Source: Gammaproteobacteria bacterium
Lineage (GTDB): Bacteria; Pseudomonadota; Gammaproteobacteria; SZUA-21
Assembly (NCBI GenBank): GCA_003233075.1
Contig: QIKQ01000046.1
Span: forward strand, 1-30,898
DNA: 30,898 nucleotides
Direction: 5' to 3'
Of this stretch, positions 7,446 through 15,522 are shown one piece after another; position 1 is the stretch's first letter; each line of letters begins with the position of its first letter. The notes under the pieces are model-generated. The model ran no database searches. It worked only from the letters and a program-made list of their open reading frames with translations, and was not told the origin of the DNA. Both the position numbers and the translations under genes were made by a program.

Positions 7446-7802
7446 TTAAAACTCCAAACCATTTTCACGAGCCGCATCAGCAAGAGCTTTAATGCGACCA
7501 TGATATTTAAAACCAGAACGATCAAACGCTACTTTAGTAACGCCAGCCTTTTTCGCTCGTTCAGCAACTGCTTTCCCAATTGCTACCGCTGCATCAACAT
7601 TACTAGTTGATTTTAGAGCACTGCGTATGTCTTTTTCTAAAGAAGAAGCGCTTGCCAAAACAGTCGCGTCATCTGCAGATATAACTTGAGCATAAATATG
7701 ACGAGGAGTTCTATGCACAGTTAATCGATGTGCGCGTAACTCACGAATTTTGCATCGTGCTCGCTTAGCTCTCTTTAAACGTGTTGTCTTCTTATCCATC
7801 AT
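7446..7802 (-). CDS. rplR: Large-subunit ribosomal protein L18
   Basis: L18 binds 5S rRNA in the central protuberance together with L5. The 118-residue product has the basic N-terminus (KKTTRLKRAKRARCKIREL), HRLTVHRTPRHIYAQVI, and the closing FDRSGFKYHGRIKALADAAR, matching E. coli L18 (117). Two ATG codons are adjacent at the start; the first is given, but the second (three bases in) would give the E. coli-like MDKK start equally well. Confidence 0.97.
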   Translation of the reverse strand: MMDKKTTRLKRAKRARCKIRELRAHRLTVHRTPRHIYAQVISADDATVLASASSLEKDIRSALKSTSNVDAAVAIGKAVAERAKKAGVTKVAFDRSGFKYHGRIKALADAARENGLEF

Positions 7803-7809
7803 TTAAAAC

Positions 7810-8343
7810 CTATTTTTTCTTAGCTTCTTTTAAACTAATTTGCTCATCTGCATAACGCACACCCTTACCTTTATAAGGTTCTGGTGGACGATAAGCACGA
7901 ATATCTGCTGCAACCTGACCAACTTTTTGTTTGTCGATCCCTTTTATTAGTACTTCTGTCTGACTAGGTGTCTCTACTGTAATTCCTTCTGGAACTGAGT
8001 AATTCACCGGATGAGAAAACCCTAAGGTTAAATTTAAAGTTTTGCCCTGTGCTTGAGCTCGATAACCAACACCAATTAATGTTAATTTTCGCTCAAATCC
8101 TACCGATACTCCGGTAACCATATTATTTAATAAAGAACGCATTGTACCTGCCAGAGCATTCGAACCCTTAGATTCGTCGCGAGCAGATAAATTTAGCTGA
8201 CCCTCTGCTTGCTTCACTTCCACAGATTGGTGAACATCTAAAGCCAAGTCACCTTTAGAGCCTTTAACGCTTACGCTATTACCATTAATGTTTACCTCTA
8301 CACCTTTAGGTATCATTACCGGACTGCTTGCTATTCTTGACAT
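7810..8343 (-). CDS. rplF: Large-subunit ribosomal protein L6
   Basis: L6 lies near the factor-binding site and the sarcin-ricin loop. The 177-residue product has the tandem-repeat fold: an N-half starting MSRIASSPVMIPKGVEVNIN and a C-half with KLTLIGVGYRAQAQGKTLNL, GFSHPVNYSVPEGI and the signature PPEPYKGKGVRYADE. Its length equals E. coli L6. It lies between rpsH (79 bases) and rplR (7 bases). Confidence 0.98.
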   Translation of the reverse strand: MSRIASSPVMIPKGVEVNINGNSVSVKGSKGDLALDVHQSVEVKQAEGQLNLSARDESKGSNALAGTMRSLLNNMVTGVSVGFERKLTLIGVGYRAQAQGKTLNLTLGFSHPVNYSVPEGITVETPSQTEVLIKGIDKQKVGQVAADIRAYRPPEPYKGKGVRYADEQISLKEAKKK

Positions 8344-8422
8344 TTTCTTTACCTTAATCTGAACTACTTAGATCATCTGAACTAGTTAATTCTCGTTCAA
8401 AAACCTATTTTAAAATCGAGTG

Positions 8423-8818
8423 TTAGCTCACTACACAAACCACTTCGCCACCCTGCCCAATAGATCGAGCTTTGCGATCAGTCATTACACCTTTAGATGT
8501 TGAGACTATCGCTATACCTAAACCGCCATTAATTGAAGGCAATTCATTCAGTGGCTTAAAGATACGTAGGCCAGGTCGACTTACTCGACGAATTTGATCA
8601 ATCACTGGCTTACCCTGATAATACCGAAGCTGAACACTTAAATTCTTTTTACTGCCTTCAGCGCTTTCGCTAAAGTCATTAATATAACCTTCTTCTTTCA
8701 AAACTCGGGCTATTTCAGCCTTAAGCTTTGAACCAGGCATAACAACTTCAGTCATTTGTGCACTTTGGCCATTTCGAATGCGTGTTAGCATATCTGATAT
8801 CGGATCTTGCATACTCAT
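8423..8818 (-). CDS. rpsH: Small-subunit ribosomal protein S8
   Basis: S8 binds the central domain of 16S rRNA and, in E. coli, represses the spc operon by binding near the rplE start. The 131-residue product starts MSMQDPISDMLTRIRNGQSA and ends with RVSRPGLRIFKPLNELPSI, GLGIAIVSTSKGVMTDRKAR and GGEVVCVV, diagnostic of S8. It follows rpsN by 15 bases, the standard order. Confidence 0.98.
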   Translation of the reverse strand: MSMQDPISDMLTRIRNGQSAQMTEVVMPGSKLKAEIARVLKEEGYINDFSESAEGSKKNLSVQLRYYQGKPVIDQIRRVSRPGLRIFKPLNELPSINGGLGIAIVSTSKGVMTDRKARSIGQGGEVVCVVS

Positions 8819-8833
8819 ATTCTTATACTCCCC

Positions 8834-9139
8834 TTACCAGCTAGCCTTGTGTAAGCCTGGAATATCGCCACGCATAGTTGCTTCACGTAATTTATTACGA
8901 GAAAGACCAAACTTACGATAATATCCACGTGGACGCCCAGTTAAACGACATCGATTACGCATGCGGCAAGGACTCGCATTACGAGGTAACTTTTGAAGTT
9001 TAACCATCGCGGCATCTAATTCTTCTTCGCTTACTGATTTATCGTGAATTATTTTCTTAAGTTCTGCACGTTTTGCTGCATATTTCTTAACAGTTTTAGC
9101 GCGCTTAAGTTCACGATTGACCATGCTCTTTTTAGCCAT
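8834..9139 (-). CDS. rpsN: Small-subunit ribosomal protein S14, long zinc-free form
   Basis: The 101-residue product starts MAKKSMVNRELKRAKTVKKY and ends CRLTGRPRGYYRKFGLSRNK...GLHKASW. It is the long proteobacterial form of S14. Only two cysteines (in PCRMRNRC) lie where zinc-type S14 has four, so no zinc ribbon is expected, in contrast with the S4 and L36 encoded nearby. S14 is a late-binding 30S head protein. It lies between rplE and rpsH. Confidence 0.98.
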   Translation of the reverse strand: MAKKSMVNRELKRAKTVKKYAAKRAELKKIIHDKSVSEEELDAAMVKLQKLPRNASPCRMRNRCRLTGRPRGYYRKFGLSRNKLREATMRGDIPGLHKASW

Positions 9140-9220
9140 TGATCACACCTTCGATTATTTTATTAGCTTTCACAATATGAACCTTTTTAATAAACCTGTT
9201 TACTTGTATTTCACACACGA

Positions 9221-9760
9221 TTAGCTTTTAAACGGAAAACTAAACGCGGATAATAATGCTCTACCTTCTTCATCAGACTTAGCGCTCGTTGTGATTGCTA
9301 TGTCCATTCCACGAATTGTATCCACTTTATCGTAGTCAATTTCTGGAAAAATAATTTGTTCTTGAATACCTAAATTATAATTGCCACGACCATCGAACGA
9401 TTTAGGGTTAAGTCCACGAAAATCTCGAATACGCGGAATAGCAACACTAATAAGTCGATCCAAAAATTCGTACATATGCTCGCTTCGCAATGTTACGCGG
9501 CAGCCAATTGGCCAGCCATCACGAATTTTAAAACCAGCTACTGATTTACGGGCAAGCCTAACTTGAGGTTTTTGACCCGCAATTTTTTCCATATCTGCAG
9601 TAGCAAATTCTATTTTTTTCTTATCCGTAGTTGCTTCGCCAACACCCATATTAAGAGTAATTTTTTCAATACGAGGGACTTGCATAATACTTTTGAAACT
9701 AAATTGTTTCATCAGCTGTGCAACTATTTCGTCTTTATAATACTGTTTTAAACGTGCCAT
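9221..9760 (-). CDS. rplE: Large-subunit ribosomal protein L5
   Basis: L5 bridges 5S rRNA to the 50S subunit and contacts the P-site tRNA and S13. The 179-residue product contains MARLKQYYKDEIVAQLMKQF, VPRIEKITLNMGVGEA, LARKSVAGFKIRDGWPIGCR and RGLNPKSFDGRGNYNLGIQEQ, equal in length to E. coli L5. It begins two bases after rplX, suggesting coupled translation; in E. coli the S8 target sits at this boundary. Confidence 0.98.
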   Translation of the reverse strand: MARLKQYYKDEIVAQLMKQFSFKSIMQVPRIEKITLNMGVGEATTDKKKIEFATADMEKIAGQKPQVRLARKSVAGFKIRDGWPIGCRVTLRSEHMYEFLDRLISVAIPRIRDFRGLNPKSFDGRGNYNLGIQEQIIFPEIDYDKVDTIRGMDIAITTSAKSDEEGRALLSAFSFPFKS

Positions 9761-9762
9761 TT

Positions 9763-10080
9763 TTACGCATCCAACACTTCATCATTAGACTTGAAATAAC
9801 GAACTTTACGGCCGTCTTCAAGAACCTTAATACCTACTCGATCACCTTTTTTAGTGATCCCGTTATAAAGCATGACATTCGAAATATGAATAGGCATTTC
9901 TTTGTCAATAATTCCACCTTGCTGCCCGGCTTTGGGATCACCTTTCTGGTGTTTTTTAACCAAATTAATGCCTTCAACAAGAAGCCGATCATTCGCACTA
10001 AATTTCAATACGGTGCCTCGACGACCTTTATCTTTGCCTGTGATAACGATTACTTCATCACCTTTGCGAATTCTATTCAT
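9763..10080 (-). CDS. rplX: Large-subunit ribosomal protein L24
   Basis: L24 is one of the first proteins to bind 23S rRNA in 50S assembly. The 105-residue product has the KOW motif at its start (IRKGDEVIVITGKDKGRRGTV), then VEGINLVKKHQKG and IHISNVMLYN. Length is one residue more than E. coli L24. It lies between rplN and rplE in the usual spc order. Confidence 0.98.
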   Translation of the reverse strand: MNRIRKGDEVIVITGKDKGRRGTVLKFSANDRLLVEGINLVKKHQKGDPKAGQQGGIIDKEMPIHISNVMLYNGITKKGDRVGIKVLEDGRKVRYFKSNDEVLDA

Positions 10081-10134
10081 TGCTATTTACCCTATAAACA
10101 TCTGGTATAACTTCTGCTATAACCTCTGGAACCC

Positions 10135-10503
10135 TTACAAAACTTCTGGTGCCAATGAAATAATTTTCATAAACCTTTCGTTTCGAAGCTCACGTGTTAC
10201 TGGGCCAAAAATACGTGTACCAATAGGCTGCAATTGAGTATTTAAAATAACTGCTGCATTTGTGTCAAAACGAATTACTGAACCATCCGGGCGTCGAACA
10301 CCTTTACGTGTACGTACTACAACAGCGTTATAAACTTCGCCCTTTTTAACTTTACCGCGAGGTATAGCTTCTTTAACACTGACTTTAATAATATCACCAA
10401 TATGAGCATAACGGCGGTGTGATCCACCGAGCACTTTAATGCATTGAACTCGACGAGCGCCGCTATTGTCGGCTACTTCCATCACTGTTTGCATTTGAAT
10501 CAT
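10135..10503 (-). CDS. rplN: Large-subunit ribosomal protein L14
   Basis: L14 forms intersubunit bridges and is the docking site of the silencing factor RsfS. The 122-residue product starts MIQMQTVMEVADNSGARRVQ and carries VLGGSHRRYAHIGDIIKVSV, VVRTRKGVRRPDGS and the C-terminal FGPVTRELRNERFMKIISLA. Length is close to E. coli (123). It is the first gene of the spc group, 30 bases after rpsQ, with no terminator seen between them, so S10 and spc may be co-transcribed. Confidence 0.98.
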   Translation of the reverse strand: MIQMQTVMEVADNSGARRVQCIKVLGGSHRRYAHIGDIIKVSVKEAIPRGKVKKGEVYNAVVVRTRKGVRRPDGSVIRFDTNAAVILNTQLQPIGTRIFGPVTRELRNERFMKIISLAPEVL

Positions 10504-10533
10504 TGTTCTATCCTATTTCAATTACTTAAATTC

Positions 10534-10791
10534 TTAAGAGCCAATCACTTTAACCAAAGACCAAGATTTCAATTTCGACGTTGGTTTGCATTGCTGTACA
10601 ATCACTAGATCGCCATCTTTACATTCGTTTTTCTCATCGTGCGCATGCACTTTAGTTGATCGCTTAATAAACTTTCCATAAACTGGATGCTTAACAAGAC
10701 GTTCAACCAAAACAGTTATCGTTTTGTCCATTTTGTCGCTGACCACTCTACCTTGTACGGTACGGGCTATTTTTTCTTTTGCTTCACTCAT
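10534..10791 (-). CDS. rpsQ: Small-subunit ribosomal protein S17
   Basis: S17 is an early-binding 30S body protein with an OB fold. The 85-residue product contains RTVQGRVVSDKMDKTITVLV, KHPVYGKFIKRSTKVHAHDE and CKPTSKLKSWSLVKVI, matching E. coli S17 (84). Only one base separates it from the rpmC stop, indicating coupled translation at the end of the S10 group. Confidence 0.98.
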   Translation of the reverse strand: MSEAKEKIARTVQGRVVSDKMDKTITVLVERLVKHPVYGKFIKRSTKVHAHDEKNECKDGDLVIVQQCKPTSKLKSWSLVKVIGS

Positions 10792-10792
10792 T

Positions 10793-10993
10793 TTAAGCTT
10801 CTGCCTTCTTCATTTCCGTCATGACGGTTTTAATTCGCGCAATATCTCTACGCACCCGTTTAAAATGATGTGTATGCGCCAATTGACCAGTAGCTGATTG
10901 CATACGCAAATTAAATTGCTCTTTCAGTAAAGCTAACAATTCTTCATTAAGGGCTTTGCTGTCTTTATCTCTATATTCTTTTGCGTTTACCAT
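10793..10993 (-). CDS. rpmC: Large-subunit ribosomal protein L29
   Basis: L29 is a small helical-hairpin protein at the tunnel exit, near the SRP and trigger-factor docking site. The 66-residue product contains EELLALLKEQFNLRMQSATG and FKRVRRDIARIKTVMTE, the two conserved helices. Its ATG overlaps the rplP stop codon by one base (TAATG), and it is followed by rpsQ after one base. Confidence 0.97.
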   Translation of the reverse strand: MVNAKEYRDKDSKALNEELLALLKEQFNLRMQSATGQLAHTHHFKRVRRDIARIKTVMTEMKKAEA

Positions 10994-11406
10994 TACATGA
11001 CCTCACGTGTCACAAAGACGGTTTTAACTGGTAGCTTTGCACTGGCTAGTTTAAACGCTTCACGTGCAATTTCTTCGGTAACGCCTTCCATTTCATATAA
11101 CATACGACCTGGCTGAACCTGAGCTACCCAATATTCAACATTTCCCTTACCCTTACCTTGCCTAACTTCCAAAGGTTTTTTACTAATTGGTTTATCAGGA
11201 AAAATACGTATCCAGATTTTACCGCCCCGTTTAATATAACGAGTCATCGCACGACGAGCAGCCTCAATTTGACGCGCTGTAATTCGACCGCGACCTAAAC
11301 ATTTCAAACCATACTCACCAAAACTGACTTTATTACCTGTTTGTGCCAGCCCGCGATTACGGCCTTTTTGTTGTTTTCTAAATTTGGTTCGTTTTGGCTG
11401 TAACAT
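10993..11406 (-). CDS. rplP: Large-subunit ribosomal protein L16
   Basis: L16 organises the A-site tRNA region of the 50S subunit. The 137-residue product starts MLQPKRTKFRKQQKGRNRGL and has FGEYGLKCLGRGRITARQIE, RGGKIWIRIFPDKPISKKP and RMGKGKG-like RQGKGKGNVEYWVA. Length is that of E. coli L16 (136). The stop codon overlaps the rpmC start, and rpsC ends 10 bases upstream. Confidence 0.98.
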   Translation of the reverse strand: MLQPKRTKFRKQQKGRNRGLAQTGNKVSFGEYGLKCLGRGRITARQIEAARRAMTRYIKRGGKIWIRIFPDKPISKKPLEVRQGKGKGNVEYWVAQVQPGRMLYEMEGVTEEIAREAFKLASAKLPVKTVFVTREVM

Positions 11407-11416
11407 AATCTACCCC

Positions 11417-12127
11417 TTAAGCAGTCGCATTTGGTTTTTTATTGCCAGCCGATTTCTTGCCCTTGTTACCAGAACTAGAATCATTGACGCGCTGCTCTAC
11501 TTCAAATACTTCACCTTTGTAAATCCAAACCTTTATACCTATAATTCCGTAGGTGGTTCCCGCTTCAGCCGTTGCATAATCTATATCTGCACGAAGAGTA
11601 TGAAGAGGCACTCGACCTTCTCGATACCATTCAGAACGAGCAATCTCAGCTCCATTTAAACGACCAGCTACACGAACTTTAATACCGAGTGCACCTAATC
11701 GCATGGTATTCGTTACTGCACGTTTCATAGCACGACGAAACATAATTCGACGCTCTAATTGTTGTGCGATGCTTTCCGCAACTAATTGCGCATCTAATTC
11801 AGGCTTACGAATTTCTTCGATATTAACTGCGACAGGCACTCCCATCATAGCGGTTAGTTTCTTGCGTAAAGATTCTATATCTTCACCTTTTTTACCAATG
11901 ACCATGCCAGGGCGAGCAGTGAAAATTGTGACATTTGCCGCGCGCGCTGGTCTATCAATCTGAATTCGACTCACTGAGGCTTGCTTTAACTTGACTTTAA
12001 GATATGCCCTAACTTTCAAATCTTGCTCAAGCGTATCTGCAAAAGTATCGCTACCCGCATACCATCGTGATGTCCAGTCTTTTGATATTCCCAACCTCAT
12101 ACCAGTTGGATGTACTTTCTGACCCAT
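11417..12127 (-). CDS. rpsC: Small-subunit ribosomal protein S3
   Basis: S3 lies at the mRNA entry channel and has helicase activity with S4 and S5. The 236-residue product starts MGQKVHPTGMRLGISKDWTS, has the KH domain (ARPGMVIGKKGEDIESLRKK) and the C-domain with GALGIKVRVAGRLNGAEIAR, SEWYREGRVPLHTLRADIDY and GIKVWIYKGEV. A basic, asparagine/lysine-rich tail follows. An unusually long gap of 130 bases precedes it, after rplV. Confidence 0.98.
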   Translation of the reverse strand: MGQKVHPTGMRLGISKDWTSRWYAGSDTFADTLEQDLKVRAYLKVKLKQASVSRIQIDRPARAANVTIFTARPGMVIGKKGEDIESLRKKLTAMMGVPVAVNIEEIRKPELDAQLVAESIAQQLERRIMFRRAMKRAVTNTMRLGALGIKVRVAGRLNGAEIARSEWYREGRVPLHTLRADIDYATAEAGTTYGIIGIKVWIYKGEVFEVEQRVNDSSSGNKGKKSAGNKKPNATA

Positions 12128-12257
12128 ATTAGCCTCTTTTAGATCTTACAACTTTGGCGAATTTCGCCCCTGGAATGCGCCAGATCGCTGCGGCCTCACC
12201 ACAAAATAAATTTCTTATTTCCTGTACTCGCTGTGCTCCTACAGGCTACTACACGAC
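12128..12257. other. Unusually long rplV-rpsC spacer with two small inverted repeats
   Basis: rplV and rpsC normally lie within about 20 bases of each other, but here 130 bases separate them. The spacer contains GGCGAA-T-TTCGCC (near 12154-12166) and CCTGTA...TACAGG (near 12220-12245), and no coding frame. It is more GC-rich in part than the other spacers. No known element is recognised. Confidence 0.5.
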
Positions 12258-12599
12258 TTAATCGTCGTTTCGCTCTTCAACTTCCACTTTAATGTGACAG
12301 TTGCGTTTTAATATTTTAGTACCTCGACCTTTTGCACGTGCACGCCAGCGTTTTAACGTTGGCGCTTCATCGACACAAATTGTCTTAATAAATAGCGCAT
12401 CAATATCTGCACCATCATTGTGTTCTGCATTTGCGATTGCTGAATCAACTACTTTCTTGATCAACGTCGCTGCTTTCTTTTTTGAAAAATTTAAATAGTT
12501 GATTACTTCTTCAACTTGCTTGCCACGAATTTCGTTCGCTATTAATCGACCTTTTTGCGGCGACAATCTAACGTATTTCATTATTGCTGCTGTAGCCAT
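12258..12599 (-). CDS. rplV: Large-subunit ribosomal protein L22
   Basis: L22 lines the nascent-peptide tunnel. The 113-residue product contains YVRLSPQKGRLIANEIRGK, SAIANAEHNDGADIDALFI and DEAPTLKRWRARAKGRGTKI, with the tunnel-reaching loop between the last strands; no deletion of the kind linked to macrolide resistance is obvious. Length is similar to E. coli (110). It is 12 bases after rpsS. Confidence 0.97.
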   Translation of the reverse strand: MATAAIMKYVRLSPQKGRLIANEIRGKQVEEVINYLNFSKKKAATLIKKVVDSAIANAEHNDGADIDALFIKTICVDEAPTLKRWRARAKGRGTKILKRNCHIKVEVEERNDD

Positions 12600-12611
12600 A
12601 TTCTTTCTCCG

Positions 12612-12884
12612 TTAGCGCGCTTTTTTATCGGCCGTGTGACCTCTGTAAGTTCTTGTTGGTGCAAATTCACCTAACTTATGGCCAACCATATTTTCCGATA
12701 TTAAAATTGGTACATGTTGCCGACCATTATGTACTGCGATAGTTAGACCTACCATATCGGGTAAGACCATAGATCGTCGCGACCAAGTTTTAATTGGTTT
12801 TCTGTCGTTTGTGGCCACAGCAACTTGCACTTTCTTAGCTAAGTGTAAATCTACAAAAGGACCTTTTCGTACTGATCTTGGCAC
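12612..12884 (-). CDS. rpsS: Small-subunit ribosomal protein S19
   Basis: S19 is in the 30S head, forms a complex with S13 and contacts the A-site finger. The 90-residue product starts MPRSVRKGPFVDLHLAKKV and carries IKTWSRRSMVLPDMVGLTIA, VHNGRQHVPILISENMVGH and KLGEFAPTRTYRGH. The start codon is GTG with GAGG eight bases upstream. It lies between rplB and rplV. Confidence 0.98.
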   Translation of the reverse strand: MPRSVRKGPFVDLHLAKKVQVAVATNDRKPIKTWSRRSMVLPDMVGLTIAVHNGRQHVPILISENMVGHKLGEFAPTRTYRGHTADKKAR

Positions 12885-12966
12885 AATCCTAACCTCTTTC
12901 GTTATAAAGCACTTCTAAAATTTACCGTCTTGCCTGAGAACAAAATTGCTAATTTTTAGAGCTACC

Positions 12967-13794
12967 CTATTTCTGTTTACGGCGTCTGACAATAAACTTA
13001 TCAGTGCGTTTGTTCTTACGAGTCTTATAACCTTTCGTTGGTACGCCCCAAGGTGAAACTGGATGTCGGCCACCTGAAGTTCGACCTTCACCACCACCGT
13101 GTGGGTGATCAACTGGATTCATAGCAACACCACGAACCGTCGGTTTAACACCGCGCCATCGAGTCGCGCCGGCCTTGCCTAATTTACGTAAATTATGCTC
13201 ACCATTGCATACTTCGCCTATCGTTGCGCGACAATCAGAGAGTACTTTTCGAGTTTCACCCGAGCGTAACCTCAATGTTGCATACATGCCTTCTCGTGCT
13301 AATAATTGCGCTGAAGTTCCAGCGCTACGAGCGATTTGCGCGCCCTTGCCTGGTTTTAATTCAATACAATGCACTATTGTTCCAACAGGAATATTACGCA
13401 AAGGTAATGCATTGCCTGCCTTGATTGGCGCATCAGCACCCGAAACTAATTTATCGCCAGCCCCAATATTTTTAGGTGCAATAATGTAACGACGCTCACC
13501 ATCTTTATAAAGCATAAGTGCAATATGTGCTGTTCGATTTGGATCGTATTCCAATCTTTCAACCACTGCCTCAATGCCATCTTTATTACGCTTAAAATCT
13601 ATAATTCGGTAACGTTGCTTATGTCCGCCACCTACATGTCGAGTTGTAATTCGACCGGAATTATTACGACCACCAGACTTAGTTTTCTTTGCAACTAATG
13701 GTTCGTGCGGTGCACCTTTGTGCAAATCTGGGTTCGTTACCTTAACAACGCCACGTCGTCCTGGTGAGGTAGGTTTTTGTTTTACGACTGCCAT
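12967..13794 (-). CDS. rplB: Large-subunit ribosomal protein L2
   Basis: L2 is required for subunit association and the peptidyl-transferase centre. The 275-residue product contains KSGGRNNSGRITTRHVGGGH, YRIIDFKRNKDGI, LKPGKGAQIARSAGTSAQL and near residue 225 the conserved VRGVAMNPVDHPHGGGEGR with the functionally important histidine. Length is that of E. coli L2 (273). It is preceded by an unusual 147-base gap with two hairpins. Confidence 0.98.
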   Translation of the reverse strand: MAVVKQKPTSPGRRGVVKVTNPDLHKGAPHEPLVAKKTKSGGRNNSGRITTRHVGGGHKQRYRIIDFKRNKDGIEAVVERLEYDPNRTAHIALMLYKDGERRYIIAPKNIGAGDKLVSGADAPIKAGNALPLRNIPVGTIVHCIELKPGKGAQIARSAGTSAQLLAREGMYATLRLRSGETRKVLSDCRATIGEVCNGEHNLRKLGKAGATRWRGVKPTVRGVAMNPVDHPHGGGEGRTSGGRHPVSPWGVPTKGYKTRKNKRTDKFIVRRRKQK

Positions 13795-13866
13795 AACCGT
13801 TTCCGTTTATCTCTTAAGTTAAATTTATTAAACAAATACTCCCGCCACTTTTCCGATGGGGGACTT

Positions 13867-13930
13867 CTTAAGGGGGAGAATGGAATTCACCCCCTTAAGT
13901 TGTTAGCTCGAATTCACTTCGAGCTAACAA
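13867..13930. repeat. Two adjacent strong hairpins between rplW and rplB
   Basis: In the 147-base rplW-rplB gap, CTTAAGGGGG (13867-13876) pairs with CCCCCTTAAG (13890-13899), and TTGTTAGCTCGAA (13900-13912) pairs with TTCGAGCTAACAA (13918-13930). Both are perfect stems (10 and 13 bp) on either strand, and they are directly adjacent. Neither is followed by a U-run on the transcribed strand, so they are not typical intrinsic terminators. They could be an inserted palindromic unit or an RNA-processing/stability signal. Confidence 0.85.
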
Positions 13931-13941
13931 TGAAATCAAAA

Positions 13942-14247
13942 TTATGCTGCGGAATCGCCGCTTGCAAAATCGATATCTTGACCTGGCGCTAAACGCACTA
14001 GGGCTTTTCTCCAATCTGATTTCCAGCCTTCGCTTTTACCAAACCGTGCTCGCTTGCCGCGACAATTAATGACTTGAATGCTAACCACATCAACATTAAA
14101 TAATAATTTAATCGCCTGCTTGATCTCTCTTTTTGTCGAACCAGGTAGTACTTTAAATGTAATCTGGTTATTTGCATCCGCAATACGATGCGATTTCTCT
14201 GTGCGAATTGGAGCAAGTAATATTTTTAATAAACGTTCTTCGTTCAT
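13942..14247 (-). CDS. rplW: Large-subunit ribosomal protein L23
   Basis: L23 sits at the tunnel exit and is the docking site for trigger factor and SRP. The 101-residue product starts MNEERLLKILLAPIRTEKSH, with FKVLPGSTKREIKQAIKLLF, NVDVVSIQVINCRGKRARFG and the RKALVRLAPGQDIDF end, matching E. coli L23 (100). Its ATG overlaps the rplD stop (ATGA), indicating coupled translation. Confidence 0.98.
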   Translation of the reverse strand: MNEERLLKILLAPIRTEKSHRIADANNQITFKVLPGSTKREIKQAIKLLFNVDVVSIQVINCRGKRARFGKSEGWKSDWRKALVRLAPGQDIDFASGDSAA

Positions 14248-14858
14248 TTCAATTGCTCCTGAATTTTATTAACTGATTCTTCAGTCATTAGTACTTTCTC
14301 ATGCTTCAATAAATCAACAGGATTCATATCTGCCACATCTACAATATCAACACGATGTAAGTTTCGAGCAGCCAAATACAAATTTTCATCCGCATTTTCA
14401 GTTACAATTAAAACATTGCTTAATTCAAACTTTTCCATTAAAGCTAAAATGTCTTTCGTTTTTGGCTTTTCAACTTCAAACTTTTTAACTAAAACTAATC
14501 GTTCCTGCCTAACTAGTTCTGACAAAATGCATTGCAATGCAGCTCGATACATTTTGCGATTAACTTTTTGAGAATGATCTTGTGGGCGTGCCGCAAAAGT
14601 CACTCCACCGCCACGCCATATAGGGCTACGAATCGTACCTGCTCGTGCGCTACCAGTACCTTTTTGACGCCAAGGTTTAATACCGCCACCACGCACATCC
14701 GAGCGTGTTTTTTGCTTGCGAGTTCCTGATCGGCCACCAGCCATGTAAGCTGTTACAACTTGATGAACCAGACCTTCGTTAAACTCTCGAGCAAAAACGC
14801 CATCAGAGACTTCAAACTTAGCGCCTCTTTTAGCTGATGACATTAATTTTAATTCCAT
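14244..14858 (-). CDS. rplD: Large-subunit ribosomal protein L4
   Basis: L4 lines the peptide tunnel and in E. coli represses its own S10 operon. The 204-residue product has the tunnel loop (GTRKQKTRSDVRGGGIKPWR then QKGTGSARAGTIRSPIWRGG), VTFAARPQDHSQKVNRKMYR and the Rossmann-like C-half ending in helices. Two ATG codons are adjacent; the second was chosen because AGGAG is six bases from it (three from the first) and it gives the E. coli-like MELKL start. Confidence 0.97.
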   Translation of the reverse strand: MELKLMSSAKRGAKFEVSDGVFAREFNEGLVHQVVTAYMAGGRSGTRKQKTRSDVRGGGIKPWRQKGTGSARAGTIRSPIWRGGGVTFAARPQDHSQKVNRKMYRAALQCILSELVRQERLVLVKKFEVEKPKTKDILALMEKFELSNVLIVTENADENLYLAARNLHRVDIVDVADMNPVDLLKHEKVLMTEESVNKIQEQLK

Positions 14859-14871
14859 CATAAACTCCTAA

Positions 14872-15510
14872 CTAAGCTTTCACTGCGGGACTAATAATAA
14901 TGTCTCCGCCTTTTGATCCAGGCACTGCGCCCCTCACAAGTATTAAATTTCTATCGCTATCAACACGTACGACTGTTAAATTTTGTGTTGTGCATCTTAC
15001 GTTGCCCATATGACCTGCCATCTTTTTACCTTTAAAAACACGTCCTGGCGTTTGACATTGACCAATTGAACCTGGCGCTCTGTGCGACAAAGAGTTACCG
15101 TGAGTCGCGTCTTGCATAGCAAAATTGTAACGTTTAATTACACCAGCAAAGCCTTTACCAATTGAAGTGCCAACCACATCAATTTTTTGACCTGCCTCAA
15201 ACAAATCTACTTTTAACTCAGAACCAACAGCCAACTCTTCGCCTTCGCCTTCATTCAAGCGAAATTCCCAAAGTCCACGACCGGCTTCAGTTTTTGCTTT
15301 TTTAAAATGACCACTTTTAGGCTTATTGACACGTGAAGCTTTTTTGCTTCCTGTTGTAACCTGCAAAGCTCGATAACCATCAGTCTCTATAGACTTAAGC
15401 TGGGTCACTCGATTAGGCTCAACCTGAATGACAGTAACAGGCTCAGAAACTCCCTCGTCGGTAAAAACGCGAGTCATTCCAATTTTTCGGCCTACTAATC
15501 CAATCGTCAT
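14872..15510 (-). CDS. rplC: Large-subunit ribosomal protein L3
   Basis: L3 is an early assembly protein whose loop reaches the peptidyl-transferase centre. The 212-residue product starts MTIGLVGRKIGMTRVFTDEG and contains VTQLKSIETDGYRALQV, VDVVGTSIGKGF-like IDVVGTSIGKGFAGVIKRY, THGNSLSHRAPGSIGQCQTP and GKKMAGHMGNVRCTTQNL, the last carrying the glutamine that PrmB methylates. An in-frame TTG two codons earlier is less likely as the start, since GAGG is six bases from the ATG. Confidence 0.98.
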   Translation of the reverse strand: MTIGLVGRKIGMTRVFTDEGVSEPVTVIQVEPNRVTQLKSIETDGYRALQVTTGSKKASRVNKPKSGHFKKAKTEAGRGLWEFRLNEGEGEELAVGSELKVDLFEAGQKIDVVGTSIGKGFAGVIKRYNFAMQDATHGNSLSHRAPGSIGQCQTPGRVFKGKKMAGHMGNVRCTTQNLTVVRVDSDRNLILVRGAVPGSKGGDIIISPAVKA

Positions 15511-15522
15511 GTTCAACCTCTA

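Noticed and set aside
12885..12966. Imperfect inverted repeat CTAAAAATT/AAATTTTAG in the rplB-rpsS spacer
   Set aside because: Eight of nine AT-only pairs with a long loop; not distinguishable from background.
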